A stretch of 64,000 nt of DNA from JBLMZI01 sp050258755 (lineage in GTDB: Bacteria; Bacillota; Syntrophomonadia; Syntrophomonadales; DTU052). Below are positions 6,324 to 15,482 of the stretch, one piece after another (within the stretch, counting starts at the first letter, position 1; every line of letters starts with the position of its first letter). Under the pieces are notes generated by a model. The model searched no databases and was not told the DNA's origin. It saw nothing but the letters and a program-made list of their open reading frames with translations. The DNA lies in contig JBLMZI010000011.1 in assembly GCA_050258755.1 (NCBI GenBank), forward strand, positions 1 through 64,000. The letters are read 5' to 3'. The position numbers and the translations under genes were made by a program.

Positions 6324-7910
6324 TTATTCAATAATTTCAATGTTTTCCTCGCCAAATATCTCGGCTGCCTTTTTCACGATTTCCGGAACCACAGCCTTAT
6401 CTTCGAGCAATACGAAACGAAGGTCAAGCTCCAAACCCGTAACCTCTTTGATGGCAGTTCGCAGCAAAGACCGATTACTCTTTTCATCCATTTTATCACG
6501 ATGGAATGTATACTCCGGGCGGTAGCCCAGGGTCAGGAAACCGTTATCAATCCCTTGAAAGCTGGCTGGAACCAGCAGGGCATGCGTCGTTACTTTCGCG
6601 GTTTTCACTCGGTCCAGGATTTCTTTCCAGGGTCCGTCCGCGGATTTTTCCACTTTATCCGGTGTTGCAGCCCCGGCCGCCGGGATCGGAGGTTTTGGGG
6701 TCTCCGCCAACACTTCGCGTGGTGCGGGTTTTGGGACGCTTGGGGGCATTTTTGGCGGTTTGGGTTGGGCTTTTGGCCTGACTGCAACCGCTTCTGCGGG
6801 CTGAAGGCTCGTTGAATCCTCAATCAACCGGGTGAATTCAAGAAGACCCACTTCAAGTAAAAAACGCTGGCTATCATTATATCGCAGTTCATCGGCCAGT
6901 CGAAGCAGGTGCCGGACTGAACGGGCGATCCCTTCAACCGGCAGCGGGCCCGCCGCCGCTTCAAGCGCATGCAGGGTATCCTCGGACAATATCTGCAGTG
7001 GAGCGCTGGTGCCGAGAACCCTGAACATCATGAGATCGCGGCAGCAGAGCGCCGAATCGCGGGCCACCAGGATGGGCTCCTTCCCCCGGGCCAAAATGGT
7101 TTGAAGGAGGCTTACGACATCGGCCAACCGATTTTCAAATGCAGCGGAAAGCAATTCTACCAGCGAATCAACGTCGACTAAACCCAGTACGTCATTCACC
7201 TGATCGGTTCCAATGCGTTCACTTCCGGTGTATGCGGCAACCTGCTCCATCATGCTTAAAGCATCCCGTAATCCACCATTTGCCCGCCGGGCCAGAATCT
7301 CCGACGCGGCCTGCTCTAACACCAACCCGCTTCGGACAGCGACGTCCGAGAGATGATCAGTGATTTCCTGGACCGAAAGACGCCCAAATGCGTATCGCTG
7401 GCAGCGTGACAACACGGTTGCCGGAATTTTTTGCTGTTCGGTGGTCGCCAGGATGAACATGACCGAGGGCGGCGGTTCTTCGAGGGTCTTTAGAAGCGCA
7501 TTGAAGGCTTCCGGGGTAAGCATGTGCACCTCATCGATAATGTAGACCTTTTTCTTTCCCTGGGCCGGAAGGTATTTTACGTTTTCCCTGAGGTCGCGTA
7601 TTTCATCAATGCCCCGGTTGGAAGCCGCGTCAATCTCGATGACATCCATGAAAGCCCCGGAGGTAATCTCCTTACAGGCCGGACACTGACCACATGGTTC
7701 TCCCGCCTCGGGCTGAGAGCAGTTCACGGCCCTGGCCATGATCTTCGCTACGCTGGTCTTTCCGGTTCCCCGCGGCCCTGAAAAAAGGTAGGCGTGAGCC
7801 AGCCGGCCTTCCCGGACCGCGTTCAGCAAGCCGGAAACCGTGCTCTTTTGGCCTACCACCTCTGAAAAACGTTGTGGACGCCATTGGCGATATAGTGCTT
7901 TGTATTCCAT
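6324..7910 (-). CDS. dnaX: DNA polymerase III subunits gamma/tau
   Basis: A 528-residue AAA+ clamp-loader subunit. Walker A GPRGTGKTS (about residue 45), a zinc motif (CSQPEAGEPCGQCPAC), Walker B VYIIDEVHML and the arginine-finger stretch LSRCQR are all present. A Pro/Lys-rich linker near residues 375-425 precedes a tau-like C-terminal domain. I saw no programmed frameshift site. ATG 7910 has GGAG seven bases upstream. The gene heads dnaX-ybaB-recR-yaaL-bofA and lies just after the SRP RNA gene. Confidence 0.96.
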   Translation of the reverse strand: MEYKALYRQWRPQRFSEVVGQKSTVSGLLNAVREGRLAHAYLFSGPRGTGKTSVAKIMARAVNCSQPEAGEPCGQCPACKEITSGAFMDVIEIDAASNRGIDEIRDLRENVKYLPAQGKKKVYIIDEVHMLTPEAFNALLKTLEEPPPSVMFILATTEQQKIPATVLSRCQRYAFGRLSVQEITDHLSDVAVRSGLVLEQAASEILARRANGGLRDALSMMEQVAAYTGSERIGTDQVNDVLGLVDVDSLVELLSAAFENRLADVVSLLQTILARGKEPILVARDSALCCRDLMMFRVLGTSAPLQILSEDTLHALEAAAGPLPVEGIARSVRHLLRLADELRYNDSQRFLLEVGLLEFTRLIEDSTSLQPAEAVAVRPKAQPKPPKMPPSVPKPAPREVLAETPKPPIPAAGAATPDKVEKSADGPWKEILDRVKTAKVTTHALLVPASFQGIDNGFLTLGYRPEYTFHRDKMDEKSNRSLLRTAIKEVTGLELDLRFVLLEDKAVVPEIVKKAAEIFGEENIEIIE

Positions 7911-7980
7911 CCCATCGCTCCGTGTTGTTTATCCCGAACAGCTTCGATGCACTCTGCATTCAGCTTACACAATCTGGCCC

Positions 7981-8015
7981 GTTAAATAAACAATAACCGG
8001 GGCCAAAACCCCGGT
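7981..8015 (-). terminator. Terminator of the SRP RNA gene
   Basis: ACCGGGG (7996-8002) pairs with CCCCGGT (8009-8015) around a six-base loop, followed on the minus strand by TATTGTTTATTTA. It lies directly after the SRP RNA 3' end. Confidence 0.8.
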
Positions 8016-8032
8016 AATGTTACAAATATAGT

Positions 8033-8299
8033 GCCGCGCACCCGGCTTTGTGAGTATCCTCCGAACGATACACAGGGCAGTTGACTCCCTCCAGGCACCC
8101 CCGCGGCACACGGGGAAAACCTCTTAGTGCTGCTTCCTTCCGGATCTGACACGGTTCAAAGCGCCCCGTTGCGCAGGACCCGGAGATCGACGTCACTTAC
8201 CCTGGTCAGACTTCACAAGATAAACCCGAGGCCGGGAATTCGACCCTGCTGCAGCGGGTTGCAGGTACAGGGCACCGCTACCTCCCCGTCTAGCGCGGC
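8033..8299 (-). ncRNA. ffs: Signal recognition particle RNA (large Firmicutes type)
   Basis: The minus strand carries the hallmark apical stem CAGATCCGGAAGGAAGCAGC near 8130-8150. The 5' end (GCCGCGCTAGACGGGGAGG, from 8299) matches Firmicutes SRP RNAs, and its first seven bases pair with GCGCGGC at 8033-8039. At about 267 nt it is the long form with an Alu domain, as in Bacillus. Position between tRNA-Ser and dnaX is conserved in Bacillus. Confidence 0.95.
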
Positions 8300-8346
8300 A
8301 AATCTTAGTAAATAAAACCCTTCCATGTAGGAAGGGATTGTACGCC

Positions 8347-8439
8347 TGGCGGAGAGAGAGGGATTTGAACCCTCGAGACAGGGTTAGCCCGTCTACTCGA
8401 TTTCCAGTCGAGCGCCTTCGACCACTCAGCCATCTCTCC
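8347..8439 (-). tRNA. tRNA-Ser (anticodon GGA)
   Basis: A 93-nt tRNA with encoded CCA. The acceptor stem pairs GGAGAGA (8433-8439) with TCTCTCC (8351-8357). The anticodon stem-loop CTCGACTGGAAATCGAG gives anticodon GGA. A long variable arm and T arm GAGGGTTCAAATCCCTC complete a serine tRNA. Confidence 0.96.
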
Positions 8440-8776
8440 GTGTCATGATCAATGCGGCTCCGGCCGAATACGGCCGGCCAATATGCGTTTTTAGAAATTG
8501 ACAACGACATTAGTTTACATTGAATTCGTTGGCTTAGCAAGTGTGTGTTCATCGGAAAATACAGGCCGAATCTACAGCAATCGACGCGGAATCTTCCAGT
8601 GTCCCGCGCGCTATTCCGCCCAACGGAACCCCCGGTAACGGCAATCGCCCGCAATATTTACCAGCTTAATGCAATTTTTCTGTGCGATCTCGACACTCGT
8701 CGACATTTATCGCCCGGGCCCCATGATATACTAAATTTTGACAGATATTGTGTGGTTGCGGGGAAGGTGGGCCACG
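8440..8776. other. Divergent gap between tRNA-Ser and response regulator
   Basis: About 340 bases. A perfect 7-bp hairpin (CCGGCCG AATA CGGCCGG, 8460-8477) lies in the leader of the leftward tRNA. A TATACT near 8729 could serve the rightward regulator, but no good -35 is visible. No gene was found. Confidence 0.4.
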
Positions 8777-9178
8777 ATGGCGCGAGTACTTATTATGGAC
8801 GACGAACCGGCGATCTGCAGGGTATTAAAAATAGCCCTTTGCGACGCCGGTCATGAAGTGATAACGGTTACTAACGGGGCTGCCGGATTAGAAATACTCG
8901 GTAAAGAACCGGCTCCCGAAGTTGTTGTTGTCGATCTTTTTATGCCGAATCTGACCGGCCGTTCTGTGGTGGAAAAAATGTCCGCCGATTCCAGGTTGCG
9001 ATCGATTCCGATTGTTATCATCACCGGTTCCTTGCCCACCGACGATATCCTTCCCCCGCGTTCCAGCTACCGGGCACTGTTTCACAAACCCTTCGATCTG
9101 CTCGAAGTGCTCGACGCAGTTTCGGTGCTGGCCCGCTCCGAAAACGCCGATCGTCCGCTAACTATCGGCCGCCTTTAA
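8777..9178 (+). CDS. Single-domain response regulator (CheY-like)
   Basis: A 133-residue receiver domain with no output domain. Acidic pocket MDDEP, phosphorylation Asp in VVVVDLFMPNLTG, the conserved Thr region IVIITGS and Lys in LFHKPFD are all present. The ATG at 8777 follows GGAAGGTGG; an upstream in-frame start is poorer. No kinase gene is adjacent, so the partner is unknown; the chemoreceptor gene next door runs toward it and overlaps its 3' end by 17 bases. Confidence 0.85.
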   Translation: MARVLIMDDEPAICRVLKIALCDAGHEVITVTNGAAGLEILGKEPAPEVVVVDLFMPNLTGRSVVEKMSADSRLRSIPIVIITGSLPTDDILPPRSSYRALFHKPFDLLEVLDAVSVLARSENADRPLTIGRL

Positions 9179-11771
9179 ACTGCTCCGACAGCATCAGCAA
9201 TCCTCTTGCTTCCGCATCGAAGGCTTCCATCTGCTGCCGGATCCGGCTGACCCCCATCTGCTGCTGTTCGCTGGATGCCAGCACCTCCTGAGAAGCTGCC
9301 GCAGTTTCCTGGCTGAATGCGGCTATACTGTTGACCGCCTGGAACATCGATTCCGTATTGCGGCGAATGACCTCGCCCTTTTTTGCGATTTCATCAGCCC
9401 GAGCAGTTACCGGCATAACAGCCTGGTTCATTTGATCAAGCACATCCTGGTTGCGCTTCACGATTTCAATCTGATCATGCAAGGCTTGGCCAGTCCCTTC
9501 CATGAGTTGAACCACACGCTGGGTGCCGTCTTGAATCTCTTCGATCAGATGATAGATTTCCTGCACCGCATGTGCGGTTTGTTCGGCCAGTTTTCTGACC
9601 TCGTCGGCGACCACCGCAAAACCGCGGCCTCGCTCGCCGGCCCGTGCCGCTTCAATCGCCGCATTTAGGGCCAGCAGGTTGGTTTGGCCCGCGATTTCGG
9701 TAATGACATTGACAATCTGACCAATCTGGTTAGAACGTTCCTCAAGTCCGATGATGGTCTCGTTGGCTCGTTCAATCATGGCCAGATGGTCGTCAACCTT
9801 TTTCCGTTGGAAGGTGACCGCCTGAATGCCTTCGGCCACTGATTCGCCAGTATCACGTGCCGCGCAGGAAACACCGTAGGTGTTTTTCGCAATTTCCTCT
9901 GCCTGGGTGATCAGCTGGGTCGCTCCAGTGACCAAATCCTGGATGGCCGTTGCCTGGCGGGCCGCTCCCTGCGCGATTTCGTCAACAGTCTCCGTGACCC
10001 GTTCGCTGGATTCCATGGTTTGATCGGCAATCCGAACCGCTTCCCCGGCTGATTGGGTCAAACTGGCGGCGGCATCCCGGATTTCTCCCGTCGCTGCCCC
10101 AAGATTTCCAAGCATCGCGTTGAATGCATCCCGAACCACATTAAGACTTGCCATGTTTTCCCCAATTATCGCATTTAGGTCCCCGCCGGCAACTTTTTCC
10201 GCATGCTGAACCAGAATCCCCGAGGGAAATATGAAGCGTTTGCGGTTGGTCAGCGTGGAAAGATACCCGACCGTCATGCCGGACATCATGGTAAACAATG
10301 CGGCGAGCAAGATGGCTGCCGCTCCCGATCCGCCGGCAGCCTTTCCAATCGGATAGGCAAACAGGACCGGGCAGAGCGGAACCGCGAACATCAGGGTGCG
10401 CTTGGTGTACGCCCGGGCCACCGCTCGGAGTTCTTCTATGTCAAAGGCTTTATGCTTTCCAAGCTCGGGCTCATCTTCAACCGGCATCTGAAACTGCCCC
10501 GCGAGCTGATTTAACCGTAAAACGACAGCTTTCAGGCTCCCTGACACGTCATATAGATTTTGAATCATCGCGGCCTGCTCCACAGCACCGGTTGTGACCT
10601 TTCTGGCGCCATCCGAGGTTTCCTGCGTAATCGTGTTCAATGCGTGAATCGCACTTTGCGTTTCGGCGACAAGTGTGTTGATGATTTTGACCCCATTGCC
10701 AATTTGCCGGGTTTCCTGCTGCATGCCAATTATATTATCCTTGGCCCGGAGCAGCACGGTCTCGGTTTCCGTCACCGCAGTCTCTTGATCCTGCACCGCC
10801 TGCCGGGCGAATCCGGTCTCGCGATCCACTTGGCTGATTCGGTCGCGCATGGCCTCGATTAATTGCCCTATTTCTCCGGAAGCGGCGGTTGACTGCTCGG
10901 CCAGCTTCCGAACCTCCTGGGCAACTACCTGGAACCCCTGACCGTGCTCACCAGAACGGGCGGCTTCAATCGAGGCATTAAGTGCCAGCAGGTTGGTTTG
11001 GCCTGCAATGGCTTCGATGGCGGATAAAATAGAAGCAATCGCGCTGGAGCGGTCTGAAAGCTCCCGGACTGCTTTGCTCATTTCTTCGATCAACGCATGG
11101 TTTTCGGCCATTTTTTCCTTCTGGCCGGCAACGGCTTTTGCCCCTTGGTCAGCGCCTTCCACCAGCGCGTCGAGTTCGGACAAGGCGGATGAAACCATGT
11201 CGAGAATCTGTCCGGTTATTCCGGCGACAGCGTCGATCTCCCGAACCATGTTATGTACTGCCTCTGCCTGATCCAGGCTTCCATTCGCGACCTCCTGAAT
11301 GGCATCCGCGATTTCGGTGGCCGTGGTTTTGGCCTGAGCGGCTTCCCCTTCCACCATGTTTGCTGAGTTCATCGCAGCCGCGGCCGCCTGCCGCATTCCC
11401 TTCATTAGCCCCCGAATCCGGTGGAGCATTTGGGTCAAACCGCGGCGCATCAGGTCGAGAGGGCCGATATCCTGTGCTCCCATGGACGGAGTCAGGTCGC
11501 CTTCCGCCACCCGGTTTACAAAAGCGGACGTAATCCCAATCGGTTTAAAAAACCGCTTGATGTTGATGATGCCGGTGAGCCCAACGATTATTGGACCGGC
11601 AATGACCGCCATAACGGCTCCGCCGACAAAGTTCGCCGGTTGTCCCAGAATCGCCTGAAGCGCAAAACAATATAGCATCACAAAAACGACATTGCCGACC
11701 GAACAGAATATAGAAGATTTCACCAAGTATTCAATGATAAGTTTGTTGACATGCTGCTTATCTTTTTCCAT
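9162..11771 (-). CDS. Tandem chemoreceptor with two complete MCP modules
   Basis: About 869 residues, holding two copies of one layout. Module 1: membrane segments at about residues 14-57, a HAMP-like stretch (RFFKPIG...AEGDL), and a methyl-accepting hairpin whose tip AGQTNLLALNASIEAARSG lies near residue 257. Module 2: two more membrane segments (about 459-500), another HAMP (AGGDL), and a second tip AGQTNLLALNAAIEAARAG near residue 694. There is no large extracellular sensor domain, so sensing may be in the membrane. ATG 11771 follows GGGGTGGAG. A paralogue with the same layout ends at 27947. The function is signalling to CheA/CheW, which lie outside the window. Confidence 0.88.
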   Translation of the reverse strand: MEKDKQHVNKLIIEYLVKSSIFCSVGNVVFVMLYCFALQAILGQPANFVGGAVMAVIAGPIIVGLTGIINIKRFFKPIGITSAFVNRVAEGDLTPSMGAQDIGPLDLMRRGLTQMLHRIRGLMKGMRQAAAAAMNSANMVEGEAAQAKTTATEIADAIQEVANGSLDQAEAVHNMVREIDAVAGITGQILDMVSSALSELDALVEGADQGAKAVAGQKEKMAENHALIEEMSKAVRELSDRSSAIASILSAIEAIAGQTNLLALNASIEAARSGEHGQGFQVVAQEVRKLAEQSTAASGEIGQLIEAMRDRISQVDRETGFARQAVQDQETAVTETETVLLRAKDNIIGMQQETRQIGNGVKIINTLVAETQSAIHALNTITQETSDGARKVTTGAVEQAAMIQNLYDVSGSLKAVVLRLNQLAGQFQMPVEDEPELGKHKAFDIEELRAVARAYTKRTLMFAVPLCPVLFAYPIGKAAGGSGAAAILLAALFTMMSGMTVGYLSTLTNRKRFIFPSGILVQHAEKVAGGDLNAIIGENMASLNVVRDAFNAMLGNLGAATGEIRDAAASLTQSAGEAVRIADQTMESSERVTETVDEIAQGAARQATAIQDLVTGATQLITQAEEIAKNTYGVSCAARDTGESVAEGIQAVTFQRKKVDDHLAMIERANETIIGLEERSNQIGQIVNVITEIAGQTNLLALNAAIEAARAGERGRGFAVVADEVRKLAEQTAHAVQEIYHLIEEIQDGTQRVVQLMEGTGQALHDQIEIVKRNQDVLDQMNQAVMPVTARADEIAKKGEVIRRNTESMFQAVNSIAAFSQETAAASQEVLASSEQQQMGVSRIRQQMEAFDAEARGLLMLSEQFKGGR

Positions 11772-11860
11772 AAACTCCACCCCCCGGTTATTGCCGTAGT
11801 TCCATTATACCGCGATTAAGGCCTTTTTTGTCTTAATTTTTAGAATTGTTGTTTGAGGGC

Positions 11861-12916
11861 TTAAAACAAGGCAACCCGCCTGACGGCTCGGCACAATTTG
11901 AATAACTTCGCGCCCTCGGGACCGTTGGCGGCGAGCATTTCTTCGGTAAGGTGCCTGATTTCAGGCGAGCTGGCCTTGCGGTCACTGAAATACATGGCAG
12001 CCAGGCCGTTAACCGCAAGCTGATGCTCCCGCGACGGTTCTCGCCCCGCAAGCGATAGTGCTTGGCCATATATCAGTGTTAACCGCTCCCGGCGGGTTTG
12101 TTGATCGGGATACATTTCAACAAAGTTGAGATCGCCATGCTGGCGATCCTCCTCCAGATCAATCAGGTAATCAAACAGGATATGGGCGGCGCAAATCCAG
12201 GGGAAATAGGACCCGGTAAGACGTTCAACGGTTTGCTGCGTGAGCCGGGCATCTGAAGCCGCAGCGGCAAGGGCAAACATCCCAAGGGTTGACCCGGTCG
12301 CGGCTGCCAATTCCCACCAATAAAGGCCCGATGGGTTGGGGACTTCCTCGTTCAGATAGGCGATTAAGCAATCTGAACGTACCGCGTCATCGAGATGTTT
12401 GTAAGCCTGAAGGTGAGCATAATAGGTAATCAGTCGATCCATTTCGGCTTGAACCAGCGGCCGGCCTGGCAGCGCCGACAACCGGCTGCGGCAGCAGCGC
12501 ACCAGCTTGCGTAAATAAACGGTTTCGGCCGGATTCTCGGTCATATAGTATGCTTCGGTAAGGGGAAGATCCGGATTTCCGGCTTCCTGCATAGCGCGGT
12601 GCAATTGAAGGAAGCGCTGCTCCGAGCGATCCGACATCCGGTCGCAAAGGTTGTCAAGATAGTCTGATATGGTTTGAAAAGCTGTAATAAAGTCCAGAAT
12701 GCCATCGCGCCAAGCCTGTTTTGCCCCAAGCGCGAGGACTGCCCCACCATAACAATGGAACGATTTTGTTTGAATACTCGCCAATGCCTGGGTTTTGAGG
12801 GCCGGTTCCGGGATTGATCCGGCCCTTCGGCGCCAGCCGGTCAGCCGCCATGCGATCCCTGGCAAAATACCGACTACGTAGCTGGACAACTCACGGCCAT
12901 AATCGGCTCGCCGCAT
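11861..12916 (-). CDS. ytpB: YtpB/DUF2600 terpene synthase (tetraprenyl-beta-curcumene synthase-like)
   Basis: A 351-residue helical protein with the family motif QTISDYLDNLCDR near residue 80 and an Asp-rich ILFDYLIDLEEDRQHGDLNF near residue 255. In Bacillus YtpB cyclises heptaprenyl diphosphate to tetraprenyl-beta-curcumene, a C35 terpene linked to spores. The ATG at 12916 has GGAGG ten bases upstream and overlaps the polyprenyl synthase gene by 43 bases, so both steps are encoded as one unit. The product class is inferred from family and neighbour. Confidence 0.82.
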   Translation of the reverse strand: MRRADYGRELSSYVVGILPGIAWRLTGWRRRAGSIPEPALKTQALASIQTKSFHCYGGAVLALGAKQAWRDGILDFITAFQTISDYLDNLCDRMSDRSEQRFLQLHRAMQEAGNPDLPLTEAYYMTENPAETVYLRKLVRCCRSRLSALPGRPLVQAEMDRLITYYAHLQAYKHLDDAVRSDCLIAYLNEEVPNPSGLYWWELAAATGSTLGMFALAAAASDARLTQQTVERLTGSYFPWICAAHILFDYLIDLEEDRQHGDLNFVEMYPDQQTRRERLTLIYGQALSLAGREPSREHQLAVNGLAAMYFSDRKASSPEIRHLTEEMLAANGPEGAKLFKLCRAVRRVALF

Positions 12917-13893
12917 ACGATCATTTCCTCCGCGATTATCATTCCAAGCCTTTCCGGAAGACGAACCAGATTCTCAGCAAACGTCCTTAGCTCGGCATAT
13001 CCGGGCAAATTCCGAAATGGTTCGAGTTCCTGGAACCCCTGGTCCAGGTGTAAAAGACTTTCGCGGGCTGCCGCCGTAACCGCGCCGCTCTTGCTAAGAC
13101 AGGCCAAACTGCGGCCGAGCGCGGATTCGCTGACAAATCCAGACCGGAACATTTCCCGCAGCCACGGGCCGTCTTCGGCTGAGTGGATGCCCTTGATCAC
13201 GGGCAGCGTCATAACGCCGTTTTTCAAGTCACCGCCCACCGGTTTCCCGAGCTCGCTTTCCGTCCCGGCGACATCGCAGACATCATCGCAAATTTGATAG
13301 GCTAACCCGAAAGCCTCGCCAAACCGCGCCAGACTTTCAGCCTGGTGCGGGGAAGCGCCAGCAGCCAGAGCACCGCATCGGGCGGAGGCACCGAACAAAC
13401 TAGCGGTTTTACCGTAAATATGCCGATAATAGAGCGCCTGATCCATATCCGCGTCAAAAAGATGCAGGTCCTGGCTGATTTCGCCCAGGCACATAGAGCG
13501 GATTGCCTTGCTGAAGGCAAGAACAATTTCAGGAAGGCCGAGCTCGCCGAGACATTGATAAGCGGTGGAAAAGTAGTGGTCGCCAATCAGAACTGCGGCT
13601 TTCGCGCCGAAAAGCGATCCGGCGGAAGGAACGCCGCGGCGGACGGAGGCATCATCCAGGATATCGTCATGGATTAACGAAGCGGTGTGAATACATTCGG
13701 CAGCCACCGCGACATCAATCACCTTGTTGGAAATGGGGCCGAAAAGACCGGCACTGAACAGCACCAGCCGGGGCCGAATCCCTTTGCCCGTCCGGCGCAT
13801 CGGCTGAACCAGCATGCTGTCAATGTCCGGATTGCCGGTAGGCAGGACTTGTTCCATCCGGGTTTGAACCCGATTCAGGAAATCAGCAATCAT
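12874..13893 (-). CDS. Polyprenyl diphosphate synthase
   Basis: A 339-residue trans-isoprenyl synthase. The first Asp-rich motif is DDILDD (in SLIHDDILDDASVRRG) and the second is YQICDDVCD; both bind Mg-diphosphate. Residues before the first motif are small (HTASLIHDD), which favours long chains. It should supply the C30-C35 prenyl diphosphate used by the overlapping YtpB-like gene, and perhaps quinone tails. ATG 13893 follows GGAGGG. Confidence 0.88.
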   Translation of the reverse strand: MIADFLNRVQTRMEQVLPTGNPDIDSMLVQPMRRTGKGIRPRLVLFSAGLFGPISNKVIDVAVAAECIHTASLIHDDILDDASVRRGVPSAGSLFGAKAAVLIGDHYFSTAYQCLGELGLPEIVLAFSKAIRSMCLGEISQDLHLFDADMDQALYYRHIYGKTASLFGASARCGALAAGASPHQAESLARFGEAFGLAYQICDDVCDVAGTESELGKPVGGDLKNGVMTLPVIKGIHSAEDGPWLREMFRSGFVSESALGRSLACLSKSGAVTAAARESLLHLDQGFQELEPFRNLPGYAELRTFAENLVRLPERLGMIIAEEMIVCGEPIMAVSCPAT

Positions 13894-14009
13894 GCCGCCG
13901 CCCTCCTCGTCGGTTGTTGAATTTAGCCTTTACCGACTTCAGGGCTTTCATACGAAAGATCCGGATTGTGGGCGAAGCGAAATTGGCGAATCTACTCGTC
14001 ATTGACGAA

Positions 14010-15008
14010 TCATTCGGGATGGGCGTTCTTTTTCCGGACATCGTTTAGAATCTTCATCATACCGACCTGATAGGCTTTAATAAAATGAACATCCGCCAGA
14101 TGCCAGCTATTGTACGAATGACCGCTCAGCTCATGATACAGCTTGAAATACTCGGACACGGTCCGGGGGGAAAACCGATATTCCTGCCCAATGTGATGAA
14201 GCCCAAGGTAGGCGTACGGCGGTCTGGGCAAAAATCCACGCTCCTTGTGGGCCAGGTCATGCCGCCCAATACGGGCGCCGGGAATGGGATCTTCCGTATT
14301 AATAATCCGGTATATTCGCGCGCGATCCGCAGGATCGATGGTGTGGCCGGTATGACCGTGCCCAAAGCGGGCCGCAAGCACCCGATTGCCGACCGGTGGG
14401 GCGCCGAAGGTGTAGGCGGCCGCCCGCCCCGGTAAAATTTGATACTCTGAAAGCAGCCGCAATAAAAAGATCGTCCCGACGGCACCGCCCAGGCTGTGAC
14501 CGACCACCCAAAAGCGGAGCTGGTTTCGATCGCTTTCCTGCTGCAGCAGCTCCTGCAGGGAACGTTTCCCAGTCCCGGTTTCAAGCTGTATTTCCGGAAA
14601 CAGCGATTCGAAGCGCCTTTCCAGGGCATAGAACCCTTGATGAACCCGGGCGGTCCTTTCACGTTCACCGCTACGGCCGCTTCGTTTGTTGTCAAATGGG
14701 ACCAGATCGGCATTCAGGTTGTAAAACCAATCCAATCCCTCATCGGTCCCACGAAAGACAACGGCAACAACCAGACTGGCCTGCCCGTCAGGCTGCTCAA
14801 TAACCCGGGTACCGGTGACAACCTGCAGGTTACCCTGGGTATACAGTTGGGCAAAGACAAAACCGGCGGCCGCAAGGGTTGAATCCACCCGATGATCGTT
14901 AAAATAAGCATCTCTGGCCGCCTCAATTGAGGCAGCGGCAACCTGGGGACAAAATCCCGCATGGGGCGATTGAAAATGATTAAGCCAGACCGCGGAAGGG
15001 ATTTTCAA
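14010..15008 (-). CDS. Class 3 lipase-like alpha/beta hydrolase
   Basis: A 332-residue protein with the nucleophile elbow GHSLGGAVG near residue 170, a candidate catalytic Asp in NTEDPIPG and a candidate His in LGLHHIGQEY, matching lipase family 3. Early motifs FAQLYTQGN and VVFRGTDE agree. There is no clear signal peptide, so it may act inside the cell. The start is TTG 15008, ten bases after GGAGG. The substrate is unknown. Confidence 0.82.
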   Translation of the reverse strand: MKIPSAVWLNHFQSPHAGFCPQVAAASIEAARDAYFNDHRVDSTLAAAGFVFAQLYTQGNLQVVTGTRVIEQPDGQASLVVAVVFRGTDEGLDWFYNLNADLVPFDNKRSGRSGERERTARVHQGFYALERRFESLFPEIQLETGTGKRSLQELLQQESDRNQLRFWVVGHSLGGAVGTIFLLRLLSEYQILPGRAAAYTFGAPPVGNRVLAARFGHGHTGHTIDPADRARIYRIINTEDPIPGARIGRHDLAHKERGFLPRPPYAYLGLHHIGQEYRFSPRTVSEYFKLYHELSGHSYNSWHLADVHFIKAYQVGMMKILNDVRKKNAHPE

Positions 15009-15038
15009 AGCCGTCCGCCCTCCAATAATCGTAACGTG

Positions 15039-15482
15039 TTATTGATTTGTGAGTTCCAGGATGATCTGGTGAAGTTCGGTCCGAAATCGGCGGTCGTCTT
15101 CCGCGGTCCTGCGTTTCGGCCCTTTGGTTCGGCCGCCGCTGCGCCGCACCCTCGCTTTGAGATCCCGCTCCTGCAGCAAAAAAGAAATCATATCCGGTCT
15201 GAATACCTTCCCGGAAGGAGATAGCGAACGGGCTCCTTTGGCAAGCACCATGGCTGCCAATCCCCAATCCTGGGTGATGACGACATCACCGGATTGGGCC
15301 AGGTTCGCGATCTTGATATCCGCTTCCTGCGAACCGTCACCAACGACGATGTGGTGGTCTGAGTTGATGACATGATCAAAACTTGCGACCGTCCAAACCG
15401 GAATGTCGTACTCGACACCAAGTTCATGGGATATCGCTAAGACCGAGCGCGGGCACGCATCGGCGTCAATCAGCATTTTCAT
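15039..15482 (-). CDS. YaiI/YqxD family protein (UPF0178)
   Basis: A 147-residue protein with the family opening MLIDADACPRSV, then VVVGDGSQEADIKIANLAQSGD and VITQDWGLA. The conserved Asp residues recall PIN-type nuclease pockets, but no activity is established for the family. ATG 15482 overlaps the end of the histidine kinase gene by four bases. Confidence 0.85.
   Translation of the reverse strand: MKMLIDADACPRSVLAISHELGVEYDIPVWTVASFDHVINSDHHIVVGDGSQEADIKIANLAQSGDVVITQDWGLAAMVLAKGARSLSPSGKVFRPDMISFLLQERDLKARVRRSGGRTKGPKRRTAEDDRRFRTELHQIILELTNQ

Noticed and set aside
5898..6815. 305-codon plus-strand frame over ybaB and dnaX
   Set aside because: Antisense to firmly identified genes; no domain visible.
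8193..8654. Open frame of 153 codons on the minus strand
   Set aside because: It runs through the SRP RNA and tRNA-Ser genes and lacks a ribosome binding site.
10203..11675. Several plus-strand frames inside the first tandem chemoreceptor
   Set aside because: They are shadows of a repetitive, G+C-rich coding region and have no start signals.
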